A DNA stretch of 64,000 nucleotides from the NCBI RefSeq assembly GCF_021155775.2, contig NC_060236.1, positions 18,092,519 through 18,156,518 on the forward strand, given 5' to 3'. This stretch comes from Neodiprion pinetum. Lineage: Eukaryota; Arthropoda; Insecta; Hymenoptera; Diprionidae. The first letter of the stretch is position 1; each line of letters begins with the position of its first letter. Made by a program: the position numbers and the translations under genes. The notes beneath the pieces are model-generated. The model was not told where the DNA came from and did not search any database. It saw nothing but the letters and a program-made list of their open reading frames with translations. This document shows, one piece after another, positions 48,407 through 60,257 of the stretch.

Positions 48407-51400
48407 TTGTTGTTGTTGTTGTTGTTGTTGCACTTGTTGCGGCTCGGAGTGAGGCGGCGACGGCTGCTGTTCCATGGCCGATGCGAAACTTGACGTGCTT
48501 GTCACCACTGGCGAAAGTAGCGCTAAAAATTTATTCGGATATTGATTAGCGCTATGTTGAATACGGATATGCGGTTTTTCCATCACTACCTTCAGAATAA
48601 TCATTTTTTTTCTCATTTAGATCTTTCTTCCCGACTTTATGATTTTTCAAAAAACAACCACCTGAAAAATTGGTGCTTTCTATTTTTCTATTTTTGTTCT
48701 TTTTTTTTTCACTCCAAAATCAGTAAAACAATGAACTCCGAACAAAATACAGCCGACACTGAAAAAAAGAATATGATTTTTTGGAAATTTTCCAATCGAA
48801 CTTATAGTTGTTAATTTATCGACGGTCTTTGAATTGTGTACAGTTACATGTACTTAAAAATCTATTTTTTATTTTACTTTAAATTTACGATTATCATGTA
48901 AATTTTACTGAATGGAGTTTTACAATTTGTGAAAAACAATGTGTTGTTTCTATATATTGGCCTGAGAAATTTTGGAATCAACTAATAAAATGAATCATTT
49001 CTTAAAACAATGAAAGTTCGTTGAAGCTACGTAGGCAATTTATTAGGTGAATATATTTTATGAAGATAAGTGTACCGAATATTTAAGGAATAAGTTGCAG
49101 CTACCTAATTTGTTTCATTGAATGAATTGAAATTTTCATAATCCAACTGGTTTTGATTACGCAATTGTAAAAAAAATTCCGCCTTATCAAATCAAATAAA
49201 GTACATATTTCGATTGAAAGATTTTTTTGTTCTCCTTATGTGCATTGACAAATTAAAAATCGGTCAGCACATCAATTTTTACGATTTTTTGACGACTAGC
49301 AATACATTCAATTCCTCGATCGCGTAAAAATTGGATGAAAATCGGTCCGAATGTTCAGAAAAAATTCTGAAACTCTGTAGCGAACTCATCTTATTAATTA
49401 TTGCACTTACAGCTCGTAGAAACGCTTGTCAGAGAAACAACCTCTGTGGACGAAGTCAGAGTGGCTTCGGCTGAAGTAGTGGTCAAAACGGGTAAAACAG
49501 ATTCTATTTTTCCAACAGATGGTTCAGGAGCGGCAGAGGCAGCGGTATAAAGAAAAGCATGAGGCTCGCTAGTCTTCCCCGATGAAACTGCGTAGAGTTT
49601 CACACTAATCGACTCGTTGGGTTCGAGATCTTGGCGTCTGTATGGCGGAACCACGCAGACCAGATGCGTCTGCTGCAGAAATTCCTTGTCAGGAAGCACG
49701 GCGCATTCCCAGTGTGGCTCCATGCTGCTCGACATATCTTCGTCGTCCAGGTGAAACACGATTCGTGTATCCTTCAGGAAGTTCTTTCCCAGCACGAACA
49801 GCTCCAGCCCACCGGTGCATGGACATGACGTAAGAGATTTTTTGCTGATTTCTGGTATGCCTGGCGGTTGAGCTGAGAAAGTAGAGAAAATGGTAGAAAT
49901 TAATCACTAGAATCCTTTACAATCTTCCTGCCTTTAAATTTTCCAGTAAATGCTAAGTTCACAGTTTTAAAGTCACCAATCAATTTGGTTTTGAAAATTA
50001 TCTAACTTTTCCTTGTTTCCCTGATCGAACCTACACTTTTTCTCCGAGTCCTTGCTTTGCATTTTGGAACATCTTTTCAATATCTTTAAAAACGTCTGAG
50101 TTGAATAGTTCGTGAATAAATAAAAAGCAGAAAACCTAGTTAAATTGAAGTTTATGTTTTTAGCGTACATGTCCACACTGTTATTAAGATCATCATTGTC
50201 AACTTTACAAATACATACAGATAATTGAGTGAATGCGGTAAGTGAAATAAGAATTGAAAAAATATCCTAGCAAACTAGTTTAGATTATCAGTAATAGTTG
50301 ATAAATTTAAAGATTAAATTGAACGCCATATCTCACGGAATTTCCAGAAAAAAAACGCAAATATTTTCGAAATGTCCCTGACTCTTCTGTACCGACCTAA
50401 ACTTGCTGACATTTACTGGGTTCTCAGGTTTTCCAGAAAAGTAGCCACCGTTTACAAATATTTACGCTTACATGTTTGCCGAAAATTTCACATTTTTCTT
50501 TTCTTTTTGAAAGTCTACGTTTCATTGTCAATACGTGAATATATAAGAATTCTCAGACGTTTTCAGAATACTACACTGACTTTTTTCAGAAATTAAGCAT
50601 ACCACAACCATCAAATTTATATCAAAGTTCATTTCTCCGTATTTACGCATAAATAGGAATTAAGCGTTTTACAATCATCTTCTCTTGTTGCTTGATTGAT
50701 AAACTAATGACAAAAGGAATTCTCAATGTACGAATACTCAATTTCTCAAGTGTAACCCGATTCAATATAACTATCCAGATAACATCTAACGGAACTATTT
50801 TGATTTTATGTGTGAATATAGAATTTTGATTTTACCCTGCAAACAGATTGAATGACTGTGACCCTTAGAAACGATTTTACCAAAAGGGACTTGAATTCTG
50901 TCAATGTACTACATCTTTATGCAGGAAAATCGACAAATTATGGACAGATATTTCAGTTATTATAATCATTACCAATATCATGGATTTGTTTATGAATTTC
51001 CAAAAACCTTTCAAACAAACACTGGCTCATACAGATATTATAAATACTTCTATAACAACTGTTCAAAGCACACTGTCAGTTTCTGGGAAACATGAATGAT
51101 TCAAAATACTGCAAAGGATTTGTTGCTTTGTGTTTTGAAAAAACGTAATAAAATACATAAGATTTTATAGAGTTCGTGAGTATTGTTTTTAATAGTTTTT
51201 TTTTTTTCTTCGAACAAAACAATTTTTTATTTTGAGTTTATTTTATTGTTGCTTTTATTTGTTTTTTCTGACAAGTTGTATGGATTACAATATGTCTTGT
51301 TAAATTTTCACTCTTCGACAAATAAATGCACGAAACTGTTTATTCATTTGTATACAGTGAAAAAAATAAATGAACAACAAACCTCCATAGCTTGTCACTT

Positions 51401-54400
51401 CTGGTATGTTTGATTAATCAATGAGTAATCACCCCCAAACAGTAGGATGAAACCCAGAAAGTCGCGCTACCTTTAAAAGACGTTTTTTTTTGTTTTTTGA
51501 AAGAGTATGAAATAGAAACTAAAAAATATATAAACTATTTGACCAGAGTTTTTTTACATTCATCCAATCGATGAGCTTTTAATCATATTGTTATTTTTTT
51601 CAAAAAAGAAATGGATACTATTCTTCAGTTTTCTCTTCGTATTCTGATCGGATTGATAATATTAATTTGTTTCAACATTTTTTGACAAGAAATGTCCACT
51701 TTGAATCAACAATGATCTAATTTTTTTATTGGAAAAAAACACATGAAGCTTCTGCTGGTAGCCAGAGTTAGCGGCCAAGTGCAGTAGACTTGTTATAAAA
51801 AGGATAGTTCGATAGTGTTTGATGCCTGATCAGAATTGCTAAATGTATTAGCTGTTTTTCGCGGAGTTTGAACAGAACTTCGATCACTGAGCGTCACTAC
51901 GCCTTGTTTAAATGAAAACAGCAAATTTAACTATGAACTCTGGCTGCTAGTTTTTAGCATAAGGAAGACAACTGAAAAAGCGAATGGATTTTGGAAATTT
52001 ATGCCTCAAAAACCATTTATTCAATTTCATTAGGGTGTATTTTGTTCAAAAGTGAGTAGATCAAGCGTCACTCAAGTTTTTTTTTTTGTTCGATAATTTA
52101 ACAGAAAGGAATGTTATTGACGGTGATATCAATCATTTCGCTCGGTTGAGACGTTTCTGAAAAATCGTGGGCACCGCTAAACATCTCGAAATGGTTGACG
52201 TTACAGTCAGGTCAATAACAATGCACCTCGTTAATTGATTCCAATAAAAAAAGAAATGCAAACAAAGCTCGATTTACATACTTTTGAATAAAACACACGC
52301 CAATCAAATTGAAAAATTGGTTGTTAAGATATACATTGCTAAAATTCACGTACTTTTTCAGCCTTCTAATCCGTGAACGAAAACTGCAAGTGCATGAAAA
52401 ATATTGGAAATCGATGGGTAAACGAGTATCTAACAAGTCATTCTGTAGATTTGTTGAAAAAAGGATTATACTCACTGCAAACGATGGGCTGTGAGCAAAT
52501 TTGTAGAGTTTCAGTGGTGCCGTTAGGGTGCGAAATAGTAGTGCGAAACACCATGCGACACCTGGTAGATTTCTTTTTGCTGCGCCCCTGAAGAATGCCA
52601 GCTTCCTGGGGAAACCTATGCTCGACATCAACATTTCGCTCTTTCAGAATGCCGACGCAGTCACAGGTGACCAGCATTTCTTTTGCCGGATCCATGTCCA
52701 CCTCAATGACAATCGTACCATCCACCTTGCGCTCAACGCAAGGGGTCGAGTTTTTTCCACTCACTCTGCATGCCTGGTAAAACATGTGTGGAGCAACTCG
52801 ACCCAGGTCTGTGCCAATGAAGACCTGGAGGGTCGTTGGCTTGTCGTAACCGACCAGACGCACTATTGGGAATCCATTTCCTGTCCGATCCTTCACAGCG
52901 CCTCGTGAACCCTCTGTTTGGTATCTAGCTCTATGCTGCTGCTCCGGCTGACAGATTATCTGCAGTTGCGTCTTTCCGTCTCTTGACGTACTATCTGAAA
53001 ATCGTTGGTAATTTCATCTTTATTTGAATATGCAGTAAAGCGCATCCTCTCACATGGAAAAAAAAAATTTCGCTTCGGCACAGTCAAATGCTAAAGTTTG
53101 TTCAATTACAATTCGGATCAATGATTTCGATTTGAAACATCAATTTGGAGCAACATATTTTCGTTTTATTCATGTCGTGGTATTTTTTTTTACTTTCAGT
53201 TTATCGATTTCCATTGATTTTAACAAAGTGCCCCATTCCAATGAATTCGAGTGATTTTACGATTTGATTAGAGTCATGTAACATCATAATGCAGAACCTT
53301 GAGAAATCATTGAAAATCGAGGGTGAAATTGGAAATCGATCGATATCATATGATGTAATAGAAATCAGCATTTGCACGAACATGGGATGTAGCTAAGCAA
53401 TATGGCGATAAGAACTGGACTATCAGTGGATTGTTTTGGGTCAATTACGCGTAACGAATGTACGGAAAATCCAGCGCAAGCTGTGAAGCTTTAGTTTCTT
53501 TGCAAGAAATCTATCTACGGCAATAAATACGATGAAAAAGGTCTCTCAAACCTAAATGTGGCCACATAGTGTAACGGATTATTTCGCCACCAGATGTCAC
53601 AACGCCATATTTAAATCTAACTTAAACCGCTTGGCTCGCATTGTCAAGTTGCGTCGGTTAATGAGAGTGTATAACCTCAAAGAGGTTAACCTGTAGACTG
53701 GCTGTGATCTTTGCGTCATACGGGTCATGAGTGCATAGACACCAAGCGCATCCTTGTTCCTCAAGGAAGGGCTATGAATACGGGTGTTTTACATCCAAGT
53801 CTTGCAACGAACTGAAATTTGAGTGGTGGGGGTAGCCGCGTTATTGTCCAAATTTTTTTTGCCACTACTGGCCACTACGCAGCGCTGACAGTTATTCATA
53901 GACATATGAGTGACCAGCCCCCTGACACACGGTGCTAAAAGTGGTTCGCAAAATGTCCCTCGATTCTGCCGCCAATTTCCACCACTAGTGGCGCTAGTAG
54001 TTACCTGACGAGCTTACACGCGGTCAGCGAGGGCAGCGAGCGTACCAGAAGTCTACTACTAGCGCCACGTAGAGGAACTAGAAAACGGGGACAAGACGCG
54101 TACAATTTTTTAGTATACGAGCAGTGGTGAGTGTCAGGGGGCTGTGAGTGACATTACAACGTAAGGTTATCTGTGTATGAGTATCAAAAAGATTGGTTAG
54201 GGTTCCGCCAAATAATAATAATAAGCTAGTGAATAACTCGTAGCGGCGCTCTTGTGGCCATAAGTTGTACTTTTGTTTCGGACGTGAACTGACCACCCCC
54301 CACCACGTTCGGTTCAAGACTTATATGTAAGACCGTGGTCAAAACCGACCAGAGCACCCCCTTAAAATCCCATCAAATTTTACGTAAAATCTTGTAAAAA

Positions 54401-56952
54401 TCATTTGAGATCTCTTGAGAGCTTTTAAAAATCTTCACGATCTTGTAATATTCCGTGAATTAATTGCGAGTCTCTGAAATTTTTGACGTGATGATTTCAA
54501 GGGGGAAACGACTCACATAGTTGCGAAATTAGTCTGACAGGGCCTTGATGAGCAAAGGGGGCCCTCTTTGGGCCGAGGACGCCGATGGCTGGCCGCGGCC
54601 TTGTGAAACCAATAACGCGACCGACGACGCTTCCTAACCCACCTCTGGGAATAGAAGCACCTCCGATACCATTTGTATTGCCCCTTGCAGCGGTTTTCGT
54701 CTCGTTTCGGCCGCGTGCCTGAACTTCCGGGAACGCAAAGTTGGCGTCCTCCGATTCCAGCTTTATGTCCATTCTGCGCCGCTTCGAATCCTCCTCGCCA
54801 GCGCTCCAGCCCTGATAAGGAAAGTGAAAGGATAAGGGTGAAAAGGTGGAAGGATTGAGAAATAGAATGGCCACAACGTCGAATTTTAAAAAACGCGGAA
54901 GGCTGTTTGACAAAATTTTTAAATTTAGAAACTTGATACGTAGACAAGTAGATATACAGTAACCAAAATAAACAATCGGCAGGATTCTGACAATTTTATG
55001 TTTTGACTCTTGTTCTAGTTCTGACGATTTTATGCTTCGGCTTATGTACTCATTCTTATGGTTCTAAGTATACTTCAGATCCCCATGCTTTGACCCTTCT
55101 ACAATTTAACTTTTTGAAATTATACAGACTAATTTTTCGCTGTTTTTGAAGTTCCATATAGCGTTAGAATTGCACGATGTGCAGACGAAACACTTGCAAA
55201 GAGGCAAACGAGTATCTGACCCTTGAACTTCCAAATATGTACAGGTATATATTATATACATTATACATGTGATGTTGGTTTGAATTTTGGAAATGTCTAG
55301 AAGACTGCGAACTATCAAAATATTCTGGCTAGGTGGTTAATTATGTGGGGTTGTAAGAGACAGAGGTGTTGCTGTAATGAGGAAATTAGCTTTCACGCTG
55401 ATTTAAGAGACTGTTTAACTGGTTCAAAAACAGATGTTATTGAAGTTTTCATTCAGCTGTCCAACTAAAACAATGCTCGAACGAAACAATTACGAAGTAA
55501 AAGTGCAAATGAGGTTAATGAATATGTATTTGGTCAACACAATATCCCCTCAATACGAAGAAATAAAAATAAAAGGAAATTGAAAAAAAAACTCCTTTCG
55601 AAGAAAACCAAGTGATCAACAACTTTTAAATCGTCGTATTACTATTCTGCCTTCTGTTTTAGTAAAAACTTTATCGTATATCATACATCAGTAACAAAAC
55701 ATATCTGACTTTATTTTTAAATAAGTTAGCTACAAATCACCGTAAAAGCAACACATTGTAATAACAACAGAAGAAATTCAATTTAGAAAATAATGAAAAT
55801 TTAAGAGAAAAAATACTCAAGCTACTTAGAAAAAAGGGTCTGAATAACATGGGTCGAAATAGTATAATATGAATGACAGACTGATGACTACATTCAAATA
55901 TTATTTCAATCAGTAATTGTTTAGAATCTAAATCAGTTTCACATCTTTGGCATGTGGATAGACGATATTAATAGGTGACACCCGTTTCAATATCTAAAGA
56001 AAACAGGTTAGTACTTGGAAGATTTGATCAATCTATAATTATTGTTTGCTTTTGTTTACGAAGAGTACACAAAGAGAAAAGTTGTTTATGTTTGAGCATC
56101 ACGCAGGTATATCCACTGGTATTTTTTTCGTTTTGTTTCTCCATATGAATGGGACATTTTTTTGGCCTAATTCAACTTGATTAACCCCATCGTCAGTTGG
56201 AATTGTCCATTTTTTATTCTGTAACTCTCCCGTTTTGACATTATTTTGCTCAGACCGTACATCTGATTATACACGTCAATCCCCGAATAACAGAGAAGTG
56301 TAAATAAATATCAGACTAAAGTTGGGAGTTAACGTGACGAAACACCGAAGGACAAATGACGTTTTTTTTTATTTGAATTACATTTAGAACGACTTCGAGC
56401 GAGTTAAAGTACTGAAGTTTTAAAGTATGACTGTTTTCCTCCATCATCATTTAGTCAGAATTTCACAGTCACAAAACGAACTTATATTTTCTAGCCGGAG
56501 CTATATTTTTCAACCGTAGTAAAAAATGAAAATAGTCAATAGGGCCTCGGGACCATTTACTCGTTAAAATTGCAAACAACTTTTGCTTAGAAATCGGTCA
56601 TGAATCGTTTAAAATGAGTTTGAAACCCTTATGAATCACTTGAGACCACTTCAAAAATAATTTTTAAATCGTCGAGATTAGTTCAAAATTGTTTGTAATC
56701 ATTGTATAACCGCTTGAATTCACTTGAAATCACTTGTAAGCCGTTTGAAACTGGTTGAAATTGGTTTAAAACAGCTGGAAATCATTTTCAAACCAGTTAA
56801 AAATGTTTAAAATCACTTGGAGACCGATCGAAATGGTTCTATCACCTGATCGTTAAGTAAATACCCTTTCGTTAAGGACAGTAAACGCAATTGTAAATGT
56901 TTGTCTGTGAACCAGTGTGAATACGATAGAATTATACTTACGGCGTTGGAGA

Positions 56953-56985
<33 letters not shown>

Positions 56986-57231
56986 GCTCTTCGAAGCCGA
57001 GGCCCGAGTCGTTAGAATTGTCACAGGCGTCCTGGGCGCTTATCAGTCTCGCCGCGAGTTCATCGGAACCCCGGATACCAGAGTTTGGCCTCGCCGAGGC
57101 AAGCAGCACCTTGGGCTGCGCACTTTGACGAGGGTGGTTGATCCTCCTCGAGGAATATGTTCTAGCCGTTGGCGCTACCGTTCCTCTCGCGGAAGTCCCA
57201 GTCGCAGTTGATGACAGACCCCCAGCACTTC
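45527..57231 (-). CDS. NFAT5: NFAT5/TonEBP-type Rel-homology transcription factor, six resolved exons, N-terminus missing
   Basis: Exons in transcript order are 57231-56942, 54811-54517, 52994-52476, 49872-49411, 48522-46994 and 46501-45527. All junction phases agree, giving 1355 residues to a TAG. Residues 1-96 are Ser/Ala-rich with DNSNDSGLGF and a (CAG)10 Gln run. 97-194 include KRRRMDIKLE, a likely nuclear localisation signal. About 200-368 is the DNA-binding Rel N-terminal domain with RARYQTEGSRG. 368-480 is the IPT/dimerisation domain (KKSL, LFVLGKNFL, VVPPYRRQDL). The remainder is Gln-rich activation domain. Spacing and motifs match NFAT5 rather than calcineurin-regulated NFAT1-4, and no PxIxIT-type docking region is seen. 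Family knowledge gives a dimeric osmotic-stress transcription factor. The upstream coding exon(s) are not resolved in 57232-64000. Confidence 0.93.
46994..48522 (-). CDS. NFAT5: NFAT exon 5: poly-Gln transactivation region
   Basis: Acceptor AAATTTTTAG, 509 codons plus two bases, donor GTATTT at 46993. Near the 5' end (about 48310-48440) are long Gln tracts encoded by mixed CAA and CAG, broken by Lys and Pro. The rest is Ser/Pro/Gln-rich, with blocks such as VNLLGVADMI and KALDALVN-like segments that could be short activation motifs. The purity of the Gln codons and proximity to (CAG)n make length polymorphism likely. Confidence 0.88.
48523..49410 (-). other. NFAT intron (between IPT and Gln-rich exons)
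   Basis: AT-rich, no coding potential, donor GTAAGT at 49410-49405. Confidence 0.7.
49411..49872 (-). CDS. NFAT5: NFAT exon 4: IPT (Rel C-terminal) domain
   Basis: The acceptor is TACTTTCTCAG, and the split ACT codon gives Thr of VCTQPPGIPEISKKSL. The exon encodes the immunoglobulin-like dimerisation domain (ELFVLGKNFLKDTRIVFHL, WECAVLP, HLVCVVPPYRRQDL, ISVKLYAVSSGK, HAFLYT), followed by a Ser/Thr-rich linker. In the family this domain forms the dimer that encircles DNA. Confidence 0.93.
49873..52475 (-). other. NFAT intron (within the Rel region)
   Basis: About 2.6 kb, AT-rich. No recognisable transposon end or RNA gene. Several poly-T runs. Confidence 0.6.
52476..52994 (-). CDS. NFAT5: NFAT exon 3: Rel-homology DNA-binding domain
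   Basis: Acceptor ACGATTTTCAG, donor GTGAGT at 52475. The core is QLQIICQPEQQHRARYQTEG, continuing SRGAVKDRTGNGFPIVRL, LQVFIGTDLGRVAPHMFYQA, CRVSGKNSTPC, CDCVGILKERNVDVE and SKKKSTRCRMVFR. The R-x-R-Y-x-T-E-G-S-R-G loop supplies base contacts in Rel/NFAT structures. Conservation is very high. Confidence 0.95.
52995..54516 (-). other. NFAT intron containing a hAT MITE
   Basis: About 1.5 kb. It holds the 230-bp MITE at 53915-54144. The part near 54360-54485 has drifting AAATCTT/TTGAGAT units. No gene. Confidence 0.6.
53915..54144. mobile_element. 230-bp hAT MITE with 8-bp target-site duplication
   Basis: CAGCCCCCTGACAC at 53915 is mirrored by GTGTCAGGGGGCTG ending at 54144. Identical 8-mers TGAGTGAC flank it (53907-53914 and 54145-54152). 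Inside is a second inverted pair, CACTAGTGGCGCTAGTAG / CTACTAGCGCCACGTAG. It cannot encode protein. Confidence 0.93.
54517..54811 (-). CDS. NFAT5: NFAT exon 2: basic/NLS linker before the Rel domain
   Basis: Acceptor CCTTATCAG, phase 0, 98 codons plus one base, donor GTGAGT at 54516. It includes DSKRRRMDIKLESED, a probable nuclear localisation signal, then a Gly/Arg-rich segment with GFTRPRPAIGVLGPKRAPF. The split TAT codon connects to the Rel exon (QLYSTSRDGKTQLQ). Confidence 0.85.
54812..56941 (-). repeat. NFAT intron; degenerate repeats near its 5' end
   Basis: About 2.1 kb. From about 56560 to 56830 the plus strand is a drift of TTGAAACTGGTTGAAATTGG and AATCACTTGAAATC units. The rest is AT-rich with no coding potential. 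Confidence 0.55.
56942..57231 (-). CDS. NFAT5: NFAT exon 1 of those resolved: Ser/Ala-rich region with poly-Gln
   Basis: Acceptor CCCCTCTGCAG, with an incoming split codon needing one upstream base. It reads SAGGLSSTATGTSARGTVAP, then KVLLASARPNSGIRG, DELAARLISAQDACDNSNDS, GLGFEER and (CAG)10 ending QLSNA at donor GTAAGT. The incoming phase shows that at least one more coding exon lies upstream. Confidence 0.82.
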
Positions 57232-59996
57232 CTGCAGAGGGGCGGAAACAGAGAAAACTGTGTTATGATGGAAAATAGTAAGGATGAATTGGTCTGAATG
57301 ATCAGAAGCTGTGAAAAGAGACGAACGAAAAAATTTTACAACAACCTGCAGCGGTGTTGTTCGAACCAACGATTCGCGAACACGAACGAAACAATATTTC
57401 CACTGGGCAATAGAAATGATTCTGAGCAAATTCGATTGCAACAAGTTGAAATGTCAAGTAGTTGAAAAAATGGCGAAGGGTTGACCACTCTTAGAATCCA
57501 GTGTGCGCCAATAATCAAATTTTACGAAATCTTTTAAATCCTGAACAAATCTTGAGAAACCCTGCAAAATCTTAATTGAAATTACACGGATTCTCTGTAA
57601 TCCCATTAAATTGTTCAAAATTCTTTCAATAGTTGTGGATTTTTATGAAATCTTTGAAATTGTATTGCATCTTAAATACTTTGAAATCTTACGAAATCTT
57701 TTGGATTTTATGAAATCTTTGAAGTCGCATGAAAGCCTGAAATCGTACAAGATTTTTCGAAAACCTTTTGAAATTCTTTGAAATTACATATAAGCCTGAA
57801 AATCCTTTTGAAGCTCGTAAAATCCCGTGAAATAATTTGGATACTCTGAAATATTTGAAATCATGTAGAATCATTTGAAACGATTCAATCTTTAAATCTA
57901 CCGTACAAAGCTACTGATGTTGAGTGATTGGCCCCTCGCATAAATCTATGTTTATCCAATCTAAGATATTCTAACTAATGGTAACATTTTTCTCAAACAA
58001 CTTCTGTAAATTTCTACAGTGAACGAAAAAATCCCCCAAAAATGTTTTAGCTTATCTTATTCAAACTTGTTTTCATTCATTTCTATCACACAGTATGGAT
58101 GTTGTTTTATTCCTTATTACAGGAATGTTTACTAGTTTATTTGTTTTCTTCGCGTCGATACCGAAACAATTTCTGGGACACAGTGCGCACGATGAACAAT
58201 TTTAAAAACTTTTGAAGTGAAGCAAATCACTACGATTTAGGGGAAGACTTGGGTGAAATCGTTAGAATTCCTCAGTTTCACGTATACAAATCTTTTTCCT
58301 ATGTGTGTATGTATATTTTACAGTTATTCTTTCGTATAATATAGTAATTCTGGCTTCTGTTTGACGGCACGTATCAGAAATTCTATAACCATACGAGAAC
58401 TGTCTAGATTTTAAAATCTGTCTACACCACCATTGAATGCGCCGCCTTAAGGCGATGCCGCGATCATTCTTTTGATCGACCTAAATTACGAAGCTCATTA
58501 CCGACTTTTCGATTAACTCGTAAAATAAGACGTAAAATCGATTTTCCTTAACACGCTCAATCATTTCGACGCATGTAAAGTCTGCCTCGATAGAGACGGT
58601 ATGACTTTTATTCGTTCCATCTCACACCCGAATTCTGACGTAAATCTTTCGTTATCGATTTACATTATTATCGATCGAACATTGAGAATAAAGCCATCGA
58701 CGACAAAATTTACTGTACAACGAAATTGGATATTCAGAAAAAACTAATTTCTTTTCTCCACACATCATCAACAATTTTCTACCTAATTATAAAAATCTTT
58801 ATGATTCTATTCAACCCAAATTTAGTTTTCACTTAGTTCGTGTGTTGAATTCAAACAAAATCTGAACCTCCAATATCATTTATATTACATTCATTTAATG
58901 GACAGTTCTTGACAAAATTACTGACTTGCAAGTTGTGAAGAACATGCTGAACTGTCTCCTTATTCTTTATTGACTAAAATTCAATCGGTTTTGGAGATGG
59001 TATTCACTCGTTACCTTGGCTTGTGTTAACGAACTTAAATGTGTTTTTGTCAAGTTATTACTTCACACTTAATACAAGCAACGCTGAACATAGAATTTAG
59101 CGTTTACTATATTCCGCATTTTTTTCTACGAGTCGCAACGTTTTAAAATGTGATATTAATACGAGATGCGTATAAAATTTTTAAAATTCACAATTCCGCG
59201 ACTTAATACGAGAGAAAAGAGATATATATCTAATAAATTCAAATCCGTACAAGCCACGTACGATATTATAATATGTAAACGAATATGTGATAATTAAAAT
59301 TTTTTTATAGTGATAGTAGGACTTGGATTTGAGATAAATATATCAAATTTACCAAGCAATTATATCTTCAATCGCGTTCGGCTCAAGAAATTAAAATACC
59401 ATATATTAGAACGACAGATTGGACGTGAGCCAAGAATCAGTATTTTTTATTAATTTTAAGCGGAAAAATATAAACTATTGCACATATAAACGAAAGCTTA
59501 GATATTGCGGTTTCATTTCAATCATTGATTCAAAATTCTCAAAAGTCGAATAAGTTGATTCAATTTCACTCTACGATGGTTCATTTTATTGAAAAGAATA
59601 GCTTCTACAATTCGAACCTAACACTTCTTTTCAACGTGTTGACATACTTAAATATCTGACTTAACAACACTGCTACGATACCGATTACGATCAACAGATA
59701 GCAATACTGATTTCGAAATTCGAAAACTGGAAAATCTGTTTCAGTGAATTTAGAGAAAACAATAATTTGGATAAAATATGATTTACGGCGGAGAGAAATC
59801 GAACAATTAAATTGACAATTTAATCATCGCTGTCGTCAGAGCACTTCAAAAAGTTTTCACGGAGTACAATAACCCATATTCCTCCATTCCTTTTTCCCCG
59901 ATTTTCAGTCGGACTTTAAGAGTAATGCATGCGCGCGGTTGTGATGTTATTTAGCCGTCATTAGGAGCATAAAATTTTTCAATCAGCATTTCCTAG

Positions 59997-60257
59997 ATGG
60001 GCCGATCTCCCTTATCGTTGCCCAAAGCAAAGGCACGCGTCTGTCCGTGGAAAAGTTCGACGCAAACATCCATAACGCAAAATGCCCGCGGTCAAAAATC
60101 GAACCCTGAGAACCCTGTCGCGGACCCAGAGTTGAACATTTGTATCACCTGCAGACGCATCCGTAGAAAAAAGATGGTAGGTGTGATTCTTCAGGACGAA
60201 TACAAAATCAAGACTCTTTCACGAGCTTTGTCCGATCGCTTTGCCATCGGTAACTAA
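59997..60257 (+). CDS. Unrecognised 86-residue open frame
   Basis: ATG in a reasonable context (TAGATGG), with base composition more balanced than the surroundings. The product is basic, with CITCRRIRRKKM and no signal peptide or membrane segment. It lies opposite to the NFAT transcription direction, in the region upstream of its resolved exons. No family is recognised. It could be a small nested gene, an exon, or chance. Confidence 0.2.
   Translation: MGRSPLSLPKAKARVCPWKSSTQTSITQNARGQKSNPENPVADPELNICITCRRIRRKKMVGVILQDEYKIKTLSRALSDRFAIGN

Noticed and set aside
45621..48452. Plus-strand frames of up to 208 residues opposite the NFAT exons
   Set aside because: They are shadows of repetitive Gln/Ala/Val codons; splicing and homology support only the minus strand.
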